A stretch of 32,611 nt of DNA, from the IMG/VR virus record IMGVR_UViG_3300030116_001913, positions 1-32,611 of that record, one strand, 5' to 3'. A model generated the notes under the pieces. That model did no database searches. It was not told the origin of the DNA and saw only the letters and a program-made list of their open reading frames with translations. A program made the position numbers and the translations under genes. Below, piece by piece: positions 8,509 to 17,236 of this stretch; within the stretch, counting starts at the first letter, position 1, and each line of letters opens with the position of its first letter. Origin of the DNA: a virus.

Positions 8509-8853
8509 ATGACACTTGCAAAACGTATCGCAGCTAAAAGGGCTGATAAAGAACGCGGTCAAGTAGATATTGAAGAATGGGGCGAGGATGATAAGCCCCT
8601 TACCCTATTCTTTAATTATATTACAGCCCGTGATATTGAATTTCTACAGCGTAAAAATAAAGATTTTCTGACTAATCCCACGATGTCAGGAATGGTAGAA
8701 TTAATTATTAGAAAGTGTGAAGATAAAGACGGTGAAAAGGTTTTCACGCTAGAAGATAAACCTGTTTTAATGGGTGAAACTATTGGAACTATTGCCACTG
8801 TATTTGGCGCTATATTTGAAAACATTACAGCCGAGGAACAGGAAAAAAACTAA
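8509..8853 (+). CDS. Tail assembly chaperone, short form (G-like)
   Basis: A 114-aa protein lying between tail tube and tape measure, the place of lambda gene G. It has a Lys/Arg/Asp-rich N-terminus, a middle with LFFNYITARDIEFLQRKN, and a helical end. In the G/T family this protein coats the tape measure during tail assembly. The last codons GAA AAA AAC TAA contain a -1 slippery heptamer, so a fraction of ribosomes should go on to make the longer GT form (8509-9002). Confidence 0.8.
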   Translation: MTLAKRIAAKRADKERGQVDIEEWGEDDKPLTLFFNYITARDIEFLQRKNKDFLTNPTMSGMVELIIRKCEDKDGEKVFTLEDKPVLMGETIGTIATVFGAIFENITAEEQEKN

Positions 8854-9002
8854 GGAGCGATCCATTTAGATATAGTCTCATTTCACTTGCTGAACATTTG
8901 GGTAAGACAATATCAGAAATTGAAGAAATGACATATTCAGAATATAATGAGTGGGTCGCATATTTTAAAATAAAAGAGGAACGGGAAAAGAATGGCCACT
9001 GA
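8509..9002 (+). CDS. Tail assembly chaperone, frameshifted long form (GT-like)
   Basis: Slipping by -1 at 8844-8850 joins the G-like ORF to 50 more codons starting with CTA at 8850 and ending at TGA 9000-9002, for 164 aa in all. I translated this extension by hand: it begins LRSDPFRYSLISLAEHLGKT and contains EEMTYSEYNEWVAYFKIKEE. That is the usual T-domain pattern, which binds the tube protein. The extension has no good start of its own and its end overlaps the tape measure start, as in lambda. Frameshifting is inferred; frequency is unknown. Confidence 0.8.
8844..8850 (+). promoter_or_regulatory. Programmed -1 frameshift site A AAA AAC
   Basis: The heptamer A AAA AAC is exactly in phase with the upstream frame (GAA AAA AAC TAA), and the zero-frame stop follows directly. 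This fits the X XXY YYZ rule for -1 slippage. The -1 frame is open to 9002 and encodes a plausible T domain. I did not identify a clear downstream stem-loop or pseudoknot. AAGGAG at 8852-8857 is just after the site. Confidence 0.8.
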
Positions 9003-10398
9003 AAGACTTACGTTTGAAATGAACGCAGTTGGTAACGCTGTTCCTCAAATGCAAAAGGTTCAGCAGCAACTAGGTAACGTCAACCGACAAATGACGCAAA
9101 CCACCCAAGTTATGCAGCGTCATACACGGGCTACGCAAAGGGTTGTTCGGTCTAATATGGGCATGACCCGTGGTCTAGGTTTAGCATCATTACAGTTTCA
9201 AGATATGGCTGTTCAGGCTTCTATGGGTACGGATGCACTACGAATTATGACCATGCAAGGCCCACAGTTAGCATCTATATTCGGCCCTAAAGGTATGATT
9301 ATCGGTGGTTTAATAGCTGTTGGTGGTGCTATTGCTATGATGAGCAAAAGCGCAAAAAGCTTATCTTTTGATTTTAAGGGATTTTTCAATACCATAAAAC
9401 CAGCATTTGAAGGACTTATGCCAATAATAGATGCTTTTAAAGATGCATTTAGATTTTTAGGCGATGTTTTTATAAAAGGCGTAAATGCTATAATAAATGC
9501 TAATTTAGTTTTGGCTTCTGTTGTCGGAACAGTGTTTACAAGAATTAAAAGTAATATGGAGAGGGTAGGCGTTGTAATAGAGATAGCTGTAAAAAAGATT
9601 AAGAAATTAATTCAATCAACAATAGATTTAGCTAATGTTGCTAGAGGTAAAGATCCAAAAATGCGCCGTGGAGCAATTTTTAATGGTGTACGTGAAGATC
9701 TTACCGAGGTTGACGCTTTAGCTTCAGAAATCGCAGCTTTGCAATTAGAATTAGACGCTTTGACTGCAAAAAGACCAACCACTGGGTTACTAGAGCAAAT
9801 AGGCATTGATATAGATAAATTACCTACAGTAGATATTATGAACTTTTTCAAAATGGTAGATAAAGTTGATAAAGACGTAAAAGAGAAGATAGCAAAAAGA
9901 ACGCAAGCTGTAGCAGATACTATTAAGTCAAGTTTAGAAGATGGCTTCATGTCGATTGTAGACGGCACAAAATCAGTTAAAGACGCTTTTAGGTCTATGG
10001 CTAGAGACATAATAGCTCATTTGTATAAAGTTTTAGTCGTGCAAAGACTTGTCGGTTCATTTGATGCAGCTACGGGAACGGGTACGGGAATTGTGGGTGC
10101 TATAATGAATAGTATACCTATTCCACAAAACGCTATGGGTGGGCCTGTAACTGGTGGTAGGGCTACAATAGTTGGTGAGCGTGGCCCAGAAATATTAGTA
10201 CCACATAGATCAGGGCATATAATACCAAATAATAAGCTTGGCGGTCAGGGGCTTGTGATAAATCAATACAATAACTTTCAAGAGGGTGTAAGCCGTTCTG
10301 AAATACAGTCTATGCTTCCTAAAATAGTAGAAGCTTCTAAATCAGCAGTATTAGACGCAAGACGTAGAGGGGGCAGCTACGCGGCTGCATTTGGCTAA
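8992..10398 (+). CDS. Tail tape measure protein
   Basis: A 468-aa protein that would set tail length and be ejected at infection. Residues 15-55 are a Gln-rich coiled coil. GPQLASIFGPKG (90-101) and a hydrophobic glycine-rich segment (101-118) follow, then long helices. Near the end, GGPVTGGRATIVGERGPEIL is the usual C-terminal signature. At this length it is short beside lambda H (853 aa), predicting a short tail, perhaps roughly half of lambda's. The start overlaps the end of the GT frame by 11 bases, which suggests translational coupling. Confidence 0.88.
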   Translation: MATERLTFEMNAVGNAVPQMQKVQQQLGNVNRQMTQTTQVMQRHTRATQRVVRSNMGMTRGLGLASLQFQDMAVQASMGTDALRIMTMQGPQLASIFGPKGMIIGGLIAVGGAIAMMSKSAKSLSFDFKGFFNTIKPAFEGLMPIIDAFKDAFRFLGDVFIKGVNAIINANLVLASVVGTVFTRIKSNMERVGVVIEIAVKKIKKLIQSTIDLANVARGKDPKMRRGAIFNGVREDLTEVDALASEIAALQLELDALTAKRPTTGLLEQIGIDIDKLPTVDIMNFFKMVDKVDKDVKEKIAKRTQAVADTIKSSLEDGFMSIVDGTKSVKDAFRSMARDIIAHLYKVLVVQRLVGSFDAATGTGTGIVGAIMNSIPIPQNAMGGPVTGGRATIVGERGPEILVPHRSGHIIPNNKLGGQGLVINQYNNFQEGVSRSEIQSMLPKIVEASKSAVLDARRRGGSYAAAFG

Positions 10399-10991
10399 TG
10401 GCTATATCTTATCCACTAGATTTACCAACTCACACTGGTATTCAAAGTATATCATTTAGAGCTAGAAATGTGGTTTCTGTATCACGTTCTCCATTTAGTA
10501 TGGCGCAACAAGTCGTGGCTCACGCTGGTATGTGCTGGGAAGCAGATTTAACTTTACCACCTATGAATGAAGCTAATGCTGAAAAGTGGACGGGTTGGCT
10601 CAATGCTTTACGCGGTCAATATGGTACGTTTCTATTAGGGCCACCATTAGCCGACAGTCCACAAGGAACGGCCACATCATTGACTATTACGGGTTCTGCT
10701 GGAGATACTAGCGTTACGGCTGACGTTAATAGTGGCAGTGCTACGCTTCTAAGAGGTGACTATTTTTCATTAGGTAGTGGAGCAAGCACTAGGTTATATC
10801 AGGTGACACTAGACAAAACTGGTGATGGCACATTGGAAATCTGGCCATCTTTACGTGCAACTGCATCTACAGCAACTGGTGATTTAACATATCCTAAAAG
10901 TAGATTTAGATTAGCGTCTAATGAACAGAATTGGGATATCAGTTCCGATGGTTTCTATAATATTAGTTTTAGCGCAATAGAGGCTATCTAA
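10398..10991 (+). CDS. Distal tail / tail-tip protein, first
   Basis: A 197-aa beta-rich protein directly after the tape measure, where the distal tail proteins of siphoviruses lie (lambda M/L). It contains FRARNVVSVSRSPFSMAQQV, then WEADLTLPPMNEANAEKWTGWLNALRG, a pattern I recall from many marine and alphaproteobacterial phages. GQYGTFLLGPP closes that part. It probably forms part of the hub at the tail end; the exact role is inferred from position. It overlaps both neighbours by one base. Confidence 0.65.
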   Translation: MAISYPLDLPTHTGIQSISFRARNVVSVSRSPFSMAQQVVAHAGMCWEADLTLPPMNEANAEKWTGWLNALRGQYGTFLLGPPLADSPQGTATSLTITGSAGDTSVTADVNSGSATLLRGDYFSLGSGASTRLYQVTLDKTGDGTLEIWPSLRATASTATGDLTYPKSRFRLASNEQNWDISSDGFYNISFSAIEAI

Positions 10992-11554
10992 TGTCAAGAG
11001 ACTTACAATCTTCGATAACAAGTGCTTTAGAAGGTGAAGTTGTCCAACCCTATATGGCTGTTGATTTGGCTTTTGACGGTGCAAATTTACGTCTTTGGAC
11101 GGGTGTCGGTGACTTAACTATTAGCTCAAATACATATACTGGGGCTGGTACTTTACTTTCCATCAGCAATATTGAAGAAACGGCTGAGATAGCCGCTAAA
11201 GGCGCTACATTAGTTTTAAGCGGTATACCTTCATCAATCTTATCAGATGCACTTACTGAGGCTTATCAAGGCCGTCTATGCACTATTTATTTCGGTATTG
11301 TTGGCGGTGATAGTTCAGAAGTATTTCAGGGTTTTATGGATCAAATGATTATTGATGAAGGGCCAGAAACTTGCACTGTAACCCTTACAGTAGAAAATAG
11401 ATTAGTAGATTTAGAACGTCCTAGAGTTTTACGTTTTACGGATCAAAGTCAACAAGCAAGATTATCAGGGTTAAATGTGACAACTGATAAAGGATTACAG
11501 TTTGTTGATAGTTTGCAAAATAAAGTAGTAGCTTGGGGCAAAACCAGTGAATGA
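10991..11554 (+). CDS. Tail hub protein, second
   Basis: A 187-aa protein. The segments VVQPYMAVDLAFDGANLRLW, GVGDLTISSNTYTGAG, ISNIEETAEIAAKGATLVLSG and ENRLVDLERPRVLRFTDQSQQ are typical of a tail-hub family common in alphaproteobacterial prophages and related to those in gene transfer agents. It is probably a ring protein connecting the tube to the J-like tip. Stop overlaps the next start by four bases. Confidence 0.7.
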   Translation: MSRDLQSSITSALEGEVVQPYMAVDLAFDGANLRLWTGVGDLTISSNTYTGAGTLLSISNIEETAEIAAKGATLVLSGIPSSILSDALTEAYQGRLCTIYFGIVGGDSSEVFQGFMDQMIIDEGPETCTVTLTVENRLVDLERPRVLRFTDQSQQARLSGLNVTTDKGLQFVDSLQNKVVAWGKTSE

Positions 11555-11982
11555 AATTGGTAGATTGGGATAAAAGATTATTCGATTATATAGAAACAGT
11601 GCAAGATGAGCCTTTTGAATGGGGCTATCACGATTGTTTAACTTTTGCTAATACGTGTGTTCAGATGCAAATAGGAAGCGGTTTTTGTGATGAGTATTTA
11701 CATAGGTACGACAGTGCAAAAAATGCTTTGGTAGAATATAGAAAATTTAACACACGATCAGAATACAAAGATTTTCTTGATGCTGTAGATAGCAGATTGA
11801 CTAGAATATATACAGAATACCCACCTAGAGGCACTATAGTTGGGCGTGATATGGGTGAGGATAAAGTAGTTTTACCGATTGCATTTGGTGTGGTAGTGTC
11901 TGATTTAGCGGCTTTTGTTGGTAATAAAGGTTTGGTATTCTTACCCACAGAAAAGCCTGATATATTTTGGAGTGTCACATAA
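11551..11982 (+). CDS. NlpC/P60-like tail peptidase-type protein
   Basis: A 143-aa protein. FEWGYHDCLTFANTCVQM (about residues 22-39) is the Cys motif of the NlpC/P60-like tail proteins called DUF6950-type, with the Cys after His-Asp as probable nucleophile. Its position before the J-like tip matches lambda K, but it lacks the JAB-type N-terminal half of K and is much shorter. It may cut peptidoglycan during infection or act only in tail assembly. Its stop and the next ATG share bases (TAATG). Confidence 0.7.
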   Translation: MKLVDWDKRLFDYIETVQDEPFEWGYHDCLTFANTCVQMQIGSGFCDEYLHRYDSAKNALVEYRKFNTRSEYKDFLDAVDSRLTRIYTEYPPRGTIVGRDMGEDKVVLPIAFGVVVSDLAAFVGNKGLVFLPTEKPDIFWSVT

Positions 11983-14921
11983 TGACTTTACGAGCGTTAT
12001 ATAAAAGCAAGTCATTTTTAGACCAAATGCCATTCGGCCCTAAGTCGTGGCAGAAAGACATACCGCAAGACCCAGTTACATTAGTTGTATCAGCTATTAG
12101 TGCAGCGGCCACAACAACAGCATATTTTACCACATCTTTTGTATTTAGTACATTTGCAAGGCAATTTCTTATAAATGCAGCTATTGGCTTTGCTCTTAAT
12201 GCACTTACACCAAGACCGTCTCTTGGTGATGCTGGCCGTGGATATGATGTAAATGCAGTTAATCCAGCAGCGCCACATCAAGTAATATACGGTGAAACTA
12301 AGGTTGGTGGTGTGGTCGTATATACAGAAGCAACTGACAATAACTTATATTTGCATAAAGTTATTGCAGTAGCTGGTCATGAAGTAGATAGCTTTCAAAA
12401 AATTTACCTAGATGAATGGGAATTAACGCTTGATGGTGATGGTGAAGTGACAAACGCTACTGACCCTGATAGCAATACAACAACAAGATATAATGGCTTT
12501 GTAAGAATAAATACCCACGTTGGAACAGCAGCACAATCAGCCGATAGTGATCTAGTAAGTGAAAGTGATGGCCACTGGACAAATGACCATAAGTTATCAG
12601 GAATAGCGTATATATATGTCAGGCTTAAATATGATGCTGATGTATTTCCTACGGGTCAGCCAGTTTTTACGGCTTTAGTAAGGGGGAAAAAGGTTTATGA
12701 TCCTAGAACATCTTCAACTGGCTGGTCAGCTAATTCAGCCTTATGTCTACGGGATTATCTATTTTCTGGATATGGTTTGGACGCAAACGCCAGTGAAATT
12801 GATGACACTTTAGTTTCTACAGCGGCGAACATATGTGATGAGAATGTTACATTAGCTGGGTCAGGTACAGAAAACCGATATGAAACTAACGGCTCATTTG
12901 TAACTTCTTCACAGCCCAAAGATATATTGGATACTCTAGCCCGTTCAATGGGTGGCTTGTTATGGTTCGCTCAAGGTGAGTGGAGAATGAAAGCAGCGGC
13001 TTGGACTGCATCAGTTAAGACGTTTGATGAAGATGATTTAAGATCAAATATAGAAGTTAGCACACGTCATAGTAGGCGTGATAACTTTAATATTGTCAAA
13101 GGTACATGGCGTGGCGCTGGTAGTAACTGGCAAGAAACAGATTATACAGAAGTAAAATCATCAACTTTTATCACTGCTGATGGTGGTATAGAAAGTTCTG
13201 CTGATATTAGATTACCAATGACTTCTAGTCATTCTATGGCCCAACGCATCGCCAAAATTGCTTTATATAGAAATAGACAGCAGCTTACTATTACTGCTGA
13301 CTTTGGGCTACGGGCTTTGGGCGTTCAAGTTGGTGATGTAATTAGCATTACTAATTCTAGACTAGGATTTAGTGCTAAGACGTTTGAAGTGCAGCGGTGG
13401 GCTTTCGCATTTAAGGAAACAGGTGAATTAATTGTCAATATGACACTAAGAGAGCTTACCCAAAGCGTCTTTAGCTGGTCAGCAGAAGAAACAGACTTTG
13501 AAAAAGATAATACCGTTTTACCAAATGTTTTTGACGGTTTAGCGATAAATAATCTTACTGCATCTGGTGGCGGTAGAACAACTAGTGATGGCACTTTTAT
13601 TAACTCAGTAATATTATCTTGGACGGCTGTTAATAATAAATTTGTTGATCATTATGAAGTTGAATGGAAAGCTGTAGCAGATAGCGTCTATAATTCGACT
13701 ACTACAATAGAAAATAGTATTGAAGTTTCCCCATTAGTTGACGGTGTACAATATACTATCAGGGTTAGGGCTGTAGGCTCACAAGGTAACAAAGGGGCAT
13801 ATTCGACAGTTCTATTTACTGGTGGCGGTGATACAACAGCGCCAGCCGTTCCAACTTCTATATCTGCTACTGGTGGCTTTAAATATATTACTATTGATTG
13901 GACTAATCCAGCCGATGCAGATTTAAATTTTGTAGAAATATACGAAAATACCGTCAATACTTCATCTGGAGCTACATTAGTTGGTATTTCCGCTGGGGAT
14001 ACTTTCACAAGGGCTAACTTAGGCTTAAATCAGACTAGGTATTACTTTCTTAAATCAGTTGATTATTCTGGGAATAAGTCAGCTTTTACTTCTGGTGTTT
14101 CTGCTACTACTACATATTTAGATGATGCGGACTTTGAAAATGGTATCAGACAGATTTTTATAGATGCTGGTTTAGATATTATTGAACCAGTTAGTTCACT
14201 TCCAGCGTCTGGTGATTATGTAAACCAGCAAGTTTTTCTAACCAGTAACAACAAGCTTTACAGATGGACGGGTTCAACTTGGGCTGAAATTGTTGCCGCA
14301 GTAGGGGCAAATAGTATTACTGCAACAGAAATAGCTGACGGTGCAATATCCACACCAAAACTAGCGGCAAATGCAGTCACATCTGCTAAAATTACAGCTA
14401 ACACAATTACTGGCAATGAAATCGCAGCTAATACAATTACAGGCGGCTTGCTAAGTACTACAGGTATAATTACTAGCGCGGCACAAATAAATGATGCACT
14501 CATTACAAATGCTAAAATACAAAATGCGGCTATTGATACACTTAAAGTTGCTGGTAATAGTGTCACTATTGCTAGTTCTAGCAGTTTTGGCACTAATAAT
14601 ATAACTATGGGTCAAACCTATCTCCATACGTTAACAGTAAACATGCCCTATGCTGGTAATATTATTGCAATTTTTGACGTTAACCTTTTTGGTTCGGCTG
14701 GGGCTGGAGATACAGCAAGAGTTCGTTGTCTTATAGACGGTACTCAAGTTGGCGGTAGTAGTATCACTGGCAGCATATTACTTTCTCCAATGAGTTTTGG
14801 AGGGCAAAAATCGGTCAATTCTGGGAATAGGTATATTCAAGTTTATATTGATAATTTGAGTGGAATTACTAACACACCACAAGAGCAAACGACTATTATT
14901 GCGTTGAGTAGGTTTAGATGA
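11982..14921 (+). CDS. J-like tail tip / receptor-binding protein
   Basis: A 979-aa central tip protein. Early hydrophobic segments (about residues 25-60) are followed by HQVIYGETKVGGVVVYTE, a J-family signature, then the hub domains (LARSMGGLLWFAQGEWRMKA and ADFGLRALGVQVGDVI). Two fibronectin type III-like domains lie at about residues 516-610 and 620-710. From about 776 there is a repeat with the pattern ITANTI/ITGNEI, as in phage tip stalks, then a beta-rich C-terminus. Start taken at ATG 11982 at the TAATG overlap; a TTG 15 bases earlier is less likely. It is probably the host-contact protein of the central tip. Confidence 0.88.
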   Translation: MTLRALYKSKSFLDQMPFGPKSWQKDIPQDPVTLVVSAISAAATTTAYFTTSFVFSTFARQFLINAAIGFALNALTPRPSLGDAGRGYDVNAVNPAAPHQVIYGETKVGGVVVYTEATDNNLYLHKVIAVAGHEVDSFQKIYLDEWELTLDGDGEVTNATDPDSNTTTRYNGFVRINTHVGTAAQSADSDLVSESDGHWTNDHKLSGIAYIYVRLKYDADVFPTGQPVFTALVRGKKVYDPRTSSTGWSANSALCLRDYLFSGYGLDANASEIDDTLVSTAANICDENVTLAGSGTENRYETNGSFVTSSQPKDILDTLARSMGGLLWFAQGEWRMKAAAWTASVKTFDEDDLRSNIEVSTRHSRRDNFNIVKGTWRGAGSNWQETDYTEVKSSTFITADGGIESSADIRLPMTSSHSMAQRIAKIALYRNRQQLTITADFGLRALGVQVGDVISITNSRLGFSAKTFEVQRWAFAFKETGELIVNMTLRELTQSVFSWSAEETDFEKDNTVLPNVFDGLAINNLTASGGGRTTSDGTFINSVILSWTAVNNKFVDHYEVEWKAVADSVYNSTTTIENSIEVSPLVDGVQYTIRVRAVGSQGNKGAYSTVLFTGGGDTTAPAVPTSISATGGFKYITIDWTNPADADLNFVEIYENTVNTSSGATLVGISAGDTFTRANLGLNQTRYYFLKSVDYSGNKSAFTSGVSATTTYLDDADFENGIRQIFIDAGLDIIEPVSSLPASGDYVNQQVFLTSNNKLYRWTGSTWAEIVAAVGANSITATEIADGAISTPKLAANAVTSAKITANTITGNEIAANTITGGLLSTTGIITSAAQINDALITNAKIQNAAIDTLKVAGNSVTIASSSSFGTNNITMGQTYLHTLTVNMPYAGNIIAIFDVNLFGSAGAGDTARVRCLIDGTQVGGSSITGSILLSPMSFGGQKSVNSGNRYIQVYIDNLSGITNTPQEQTTIIALSRFR

Positions 14922-15292
14922 GCAAGTTCACAATATATGATCCAGATACAAATGAAATCATCATGGTTTTTGAAGGTTTAGAAAGTGATGCTGCTTTAAA
15001 TGGCTCTTACATTGAAGGTGAATATCCAAAAAATCAATATACTATCGTTGACGGTTCCCCAGTTAGAAAATCGCAATTGGATATTGATCAAGCGGAAACA
15101 GATCGAGCTTGGACGATACTGCGAAATAGACGCAACGGGTACTTAACAGATAGCGACTGGACACAAGCCTTAGATAGCCCTTTATCCGATAGTAAAAAAA
15201 CAGAATGGGCTACGTATCGCCAAACGCTCAGAGATTTGCCGTCAAACACAAGTGATCCAAGTCACCCAAATTTTCCAGATAAGCCAACCTAG
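14918..15292 (+). CDS. Tail-fibre-associated protein with DWTQ chaperone-like C-terminus, copy 1
   Basis: A 124-aa protein. The C-terminal part RNRRNGYLTDSDWTQALDSP followed by WATYRQTLRDLP is the pattern of the family annotated as phage tail assembly chaperone (PF16778-like). The N-terminus (TIYDPDTNEIIMVFEG) is a small beta domain. A second gene with the same C-terminus but a different front lies at 20352, on the other side of the fibre genes. It overlaps the J-like gene by four bases. Its probable role is in folding or attaching a fibre. Confidence 0.65.
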   Translation: MSKFTIYDPDTNEIIMVFEGLESDAALNGSYIEGEYPKNQYTIVDGSPVRKSQLDIDQAETDRAWTILRNRRNGYLTDSDWTQALDSPLSDSKKTEWATYRQTLRDLPSNTSDPSHPNFPDKPT

Positions 15293-15295
15293 ACT

Positions 15296-15323
15296 TTGCA
15301 ACTGTAAAAAAATGCGTTACAAT
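15296..15323 (+). promoter_or_regulatory. Sigma70-like promoter before the fibre genes
   Basis: TTGCAA at 15296-15301 and TACAAT at 15318-15323 are separated by 16 bp. It lies in a 66-bp gap, rare in this otherwise packed strand, just before the fibre gene at 15359. It could drive the fibre genes separately from the main late transcript. No terminator is visible before it. Confidence 0.5.
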
Positions 15324-15358
15324 GCGTTTGCATATGCTTAAATAATGGAGTTCCCAAA

Positions 15359-15796
15359 ATGGCAACATTTAATAAAGTTAATGATTTTGTGAAAAATGCG
15401 GTTCACAACATGGATTTAGAAAGCGATCAAATAGCAATCGCACTATCTAACACTGCACCATCTTCAGAAAGTTCTGACCCTTCAGCAGATGGCAATGGAA
15501 TATTAGGTAATGTTACTCAAGTATCATATTCTAATTTATCATCACGAAATGTAACCACATCATCATCTGCTCAATCAAGTGGCACATACAAGCTTGTTCT
15601 TGCTGATTTAACGCTTACTTCTTCTGGCGGTTCTACAGGGCCGTTTAGATATGTTTATATTTATGATGATACAGTGACCACACCAGCAGATCCTTTGGTG
15701 GGTTACTATGATTACGGATCATCTTTGACACTGAATGATGGTGATAGCTTAACAGTTGATTTTTCAGCATCTAATGGTGTCATTCAGTTAGCATAA
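15359..15796 (+). CDS. Putative virion structural / fibre protein
   Basis: A 145-aa protein beginning NKVNDFVKNAVHNMDLESDQIAIALSN and continuing as a Ser/Thr-rich beta protein with LTLTSSGGSTGPFRYVYIYDD and a closing SLTVDFSASNGVIQL. I recall close relatives as structural proteins in uncultured marine phages; no function is established to my knowledge. GGAG is eight bases before the ATG. First gene after the promoter at 15296. Confidence 0.6.
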   Translation: MATFNKVNDFVKNAVHNMDLESDQIAIALSNTAPSSESSDPSADGNGILGNVTQVSYSNLSSRNVTTSSSAQSSGTYKLVLADLTLTSSGGSTGPFRYVYIYDDTVTTPADPLVGYYDYGSSLTLNDGDSLTVDFSASNGVIQLA

Positions 15797-15804
15797 GGTG
15801 ATAC

Positions 15805-16260
15805 ATGGTTGTTTTAGCTAATCGGGTAAAGGTTGCTACGTCCACAACTGGAACTGGCACTATTACGCTTGGATCAGCGGAAACTGGTTATCAAACATTT
15901 GCTGATGGTGGCGTCTCAGATCAAGACGTTGTTTCTTATGTTATTGAAGATGGTTCTAATTGGGAGATTGGACGTGGTATTTACACCCACAGCGGATTGT
16001 CTTTATCAAGAGGTGTGATAGACAGCAGTAGTTCTGGGTCTGCAATAAATCTCTCTGGGTCTGCTGTAGTGTTTATTTCTGCAAATAAAGATGAAGTATA
16101 TCACTATAGTTCAGTTACTATCACAACAGACCAAACGCTTGGCGCTAATGTGGAATTTGAAACAGGAAGTCAAACTCAAATAAACAACGGTGTCACTTTA
16201 ACAATCCCAGTAAACTCAAGGCTAGTTGTGAACAACTTTATAGAAAAAAGACCACTTTAG
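15805..16260 (+). CDS. Putative fibre or minor virion protein
   Basis: A 151-aa protein. Its first 80 residues ([20 protein letters not shown], then [29 protein letters not shown]) match a small domain widespread in phage tail regions, often fused to larger fibres. The last 45 residues ([20 protein letters not shown]) look like a beta-helix step or trimerisation end. AAGG is seven bases before the ATG. The role in the fibre is inferred from context. Confidence 0.6.
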   Translation: MVVLANRVKVATSTTGTGTITLGSAETGYQTFADGGVSDQDVVSYVIEDGSNWEIGRGIYTHSGLSLSRGVIDSSSSGSAINLSGSAVVFISANKDEVYHYSSVTITTDQTLGANVEFETGSQTQINNGVTLTIPVNSRLVVNNFIEKRPL

Positions 16261-16269
16261 GAGATTATC

Positions 16270-17232
16270 ATGTCATTAAAATTAAACAGTTCAAGCGGTT
16301 CTATAACTATATCGCCAGAGGACGGGTCAGGTAATGTAGACGTAACTTTTCCGCGCTCTGGAGTACCTTCTGTGGCGTCAATTAGTGTAACAGTCTCAGG
16401 TGGAAATTTTTTGCTAGATGGTACGGCGAATCAAAAAGCAAGACTTACACCATCAGTAACATATCGTTTCGATCAAAGTAATTCGTCAAACTCAGGGCAT
16501 CCATTATTACTAAGCACTACATCAGACGGCACTCATGGCGGTGGTAGCGCATTTACAACTGGAGTGACAACTGTGGGAACGGCTGGCTCGTCTGGCAGCT
16601 ATGTCGAGGTTACTCTTGAGCAAGATGCTCCATACGACTTGTATTATTATTGCTCTAATCATTCTGGTATGGGTGGCGGTATTGAAGTGAGCGCAAATAA
16701 CTCCCTTACGGATTTTAGCGTTACTGCTTCAGCAACTGAGCTTAACGTATTAGACGGTATTCCATCCACACTTACAGCAACTGAACTAGGCTATGTTGAC
16801 GGGGTAACAAGTGCGATACAAACTCAGTTAGATGCAAAAGTTGGCGCGTCTTACACTGGCGATGTCGATATTACTGGTGAGCTTCTAGTAGACAGCTACA
16901 ACGAAACTTACGTGGCAGTCACGTCTAGCTCCAATACAACGACAATTGATTGTGAGGCTGGTAATGCTTTTAGCCATACGCTTACAGAAAACACTACGTT
17001 AGCATTTAGCAATGAACCAGCAAGCGGAACTGCATTTAGCTTTAGTTTAGAGATAATTCAAGATGCGTCGGCTTCAGGATATACAGTTACATTTCCTACT
17101 GAAGTTGATTGGCCTAGCGCAACAACTCCAACGCTAACGGCCACCGCTTCAGCAAAAGATGTGTTTGTATTCTACACAAGAGACGGTGGAACAAACTGGT
17201 ACGGATTTACGGCTGGGCAAGCATTAGGATAA
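16270..17232 (+). CDS. Tail fibre protein with cupredoxin-like motif
   Basis: A 320-aa fibre-type protein. Residues 60-138 hold NSGHPLLLST (His77) and YYYCSNHSGMGG (Cys128, His131, Met134), an arrangement like the His-Cys-His-Met copper ligands of cupredoxins, though with Cys-x2-His-x2-Met spacing. Residues 150-190 carry SATELNVLDG and TATELGYVDGVTSAIQTQLD, a repeat typical of phage fibres. The C-terminus is a Ser/Thr-rich beta domain. The motif recurs, as I recall, in marine phage structural proteins. AGGAG lies seven bases before the ATG. Confidence 0.65.
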   Translation: MSLKLNSSSGSITISPEDGSGNVDVTFPRSGVPSVASISVTVSGGNFLLDGTANQKARLTPSVTYRFDQSNSSNSGHPLLLSTTSDGTHGGGSAFTTGVTTVGTAGSSGSYVEVTLEQDAPYDLYYYCSNHSGMGGGIEVSANNSLTDFSVTASATELNVLDGIPSTLTATELGYVDGVTSAIQTQLDAKVGASYTGDVDITGELLVDSYNETYVAVTSSSNTTTIDCEAGNAFSHTLTENTTLAFSNEPASGTAFSFSLEIIQDASASGYTVTFPTEVDWPSATTPTLTATASAKDVFVFYTRDGGTNWYGFTAGQALG

Positions 17233-17236
17233 GCGA

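Noticed and set aside
14258-14593. Hydrophobic 111-codon minus-strand ORF
   Set aside because: It is the antisense of the ITANTI-type repeat in the J-like gene. The apparent membrane character comes from the repeat codons, not from selection.
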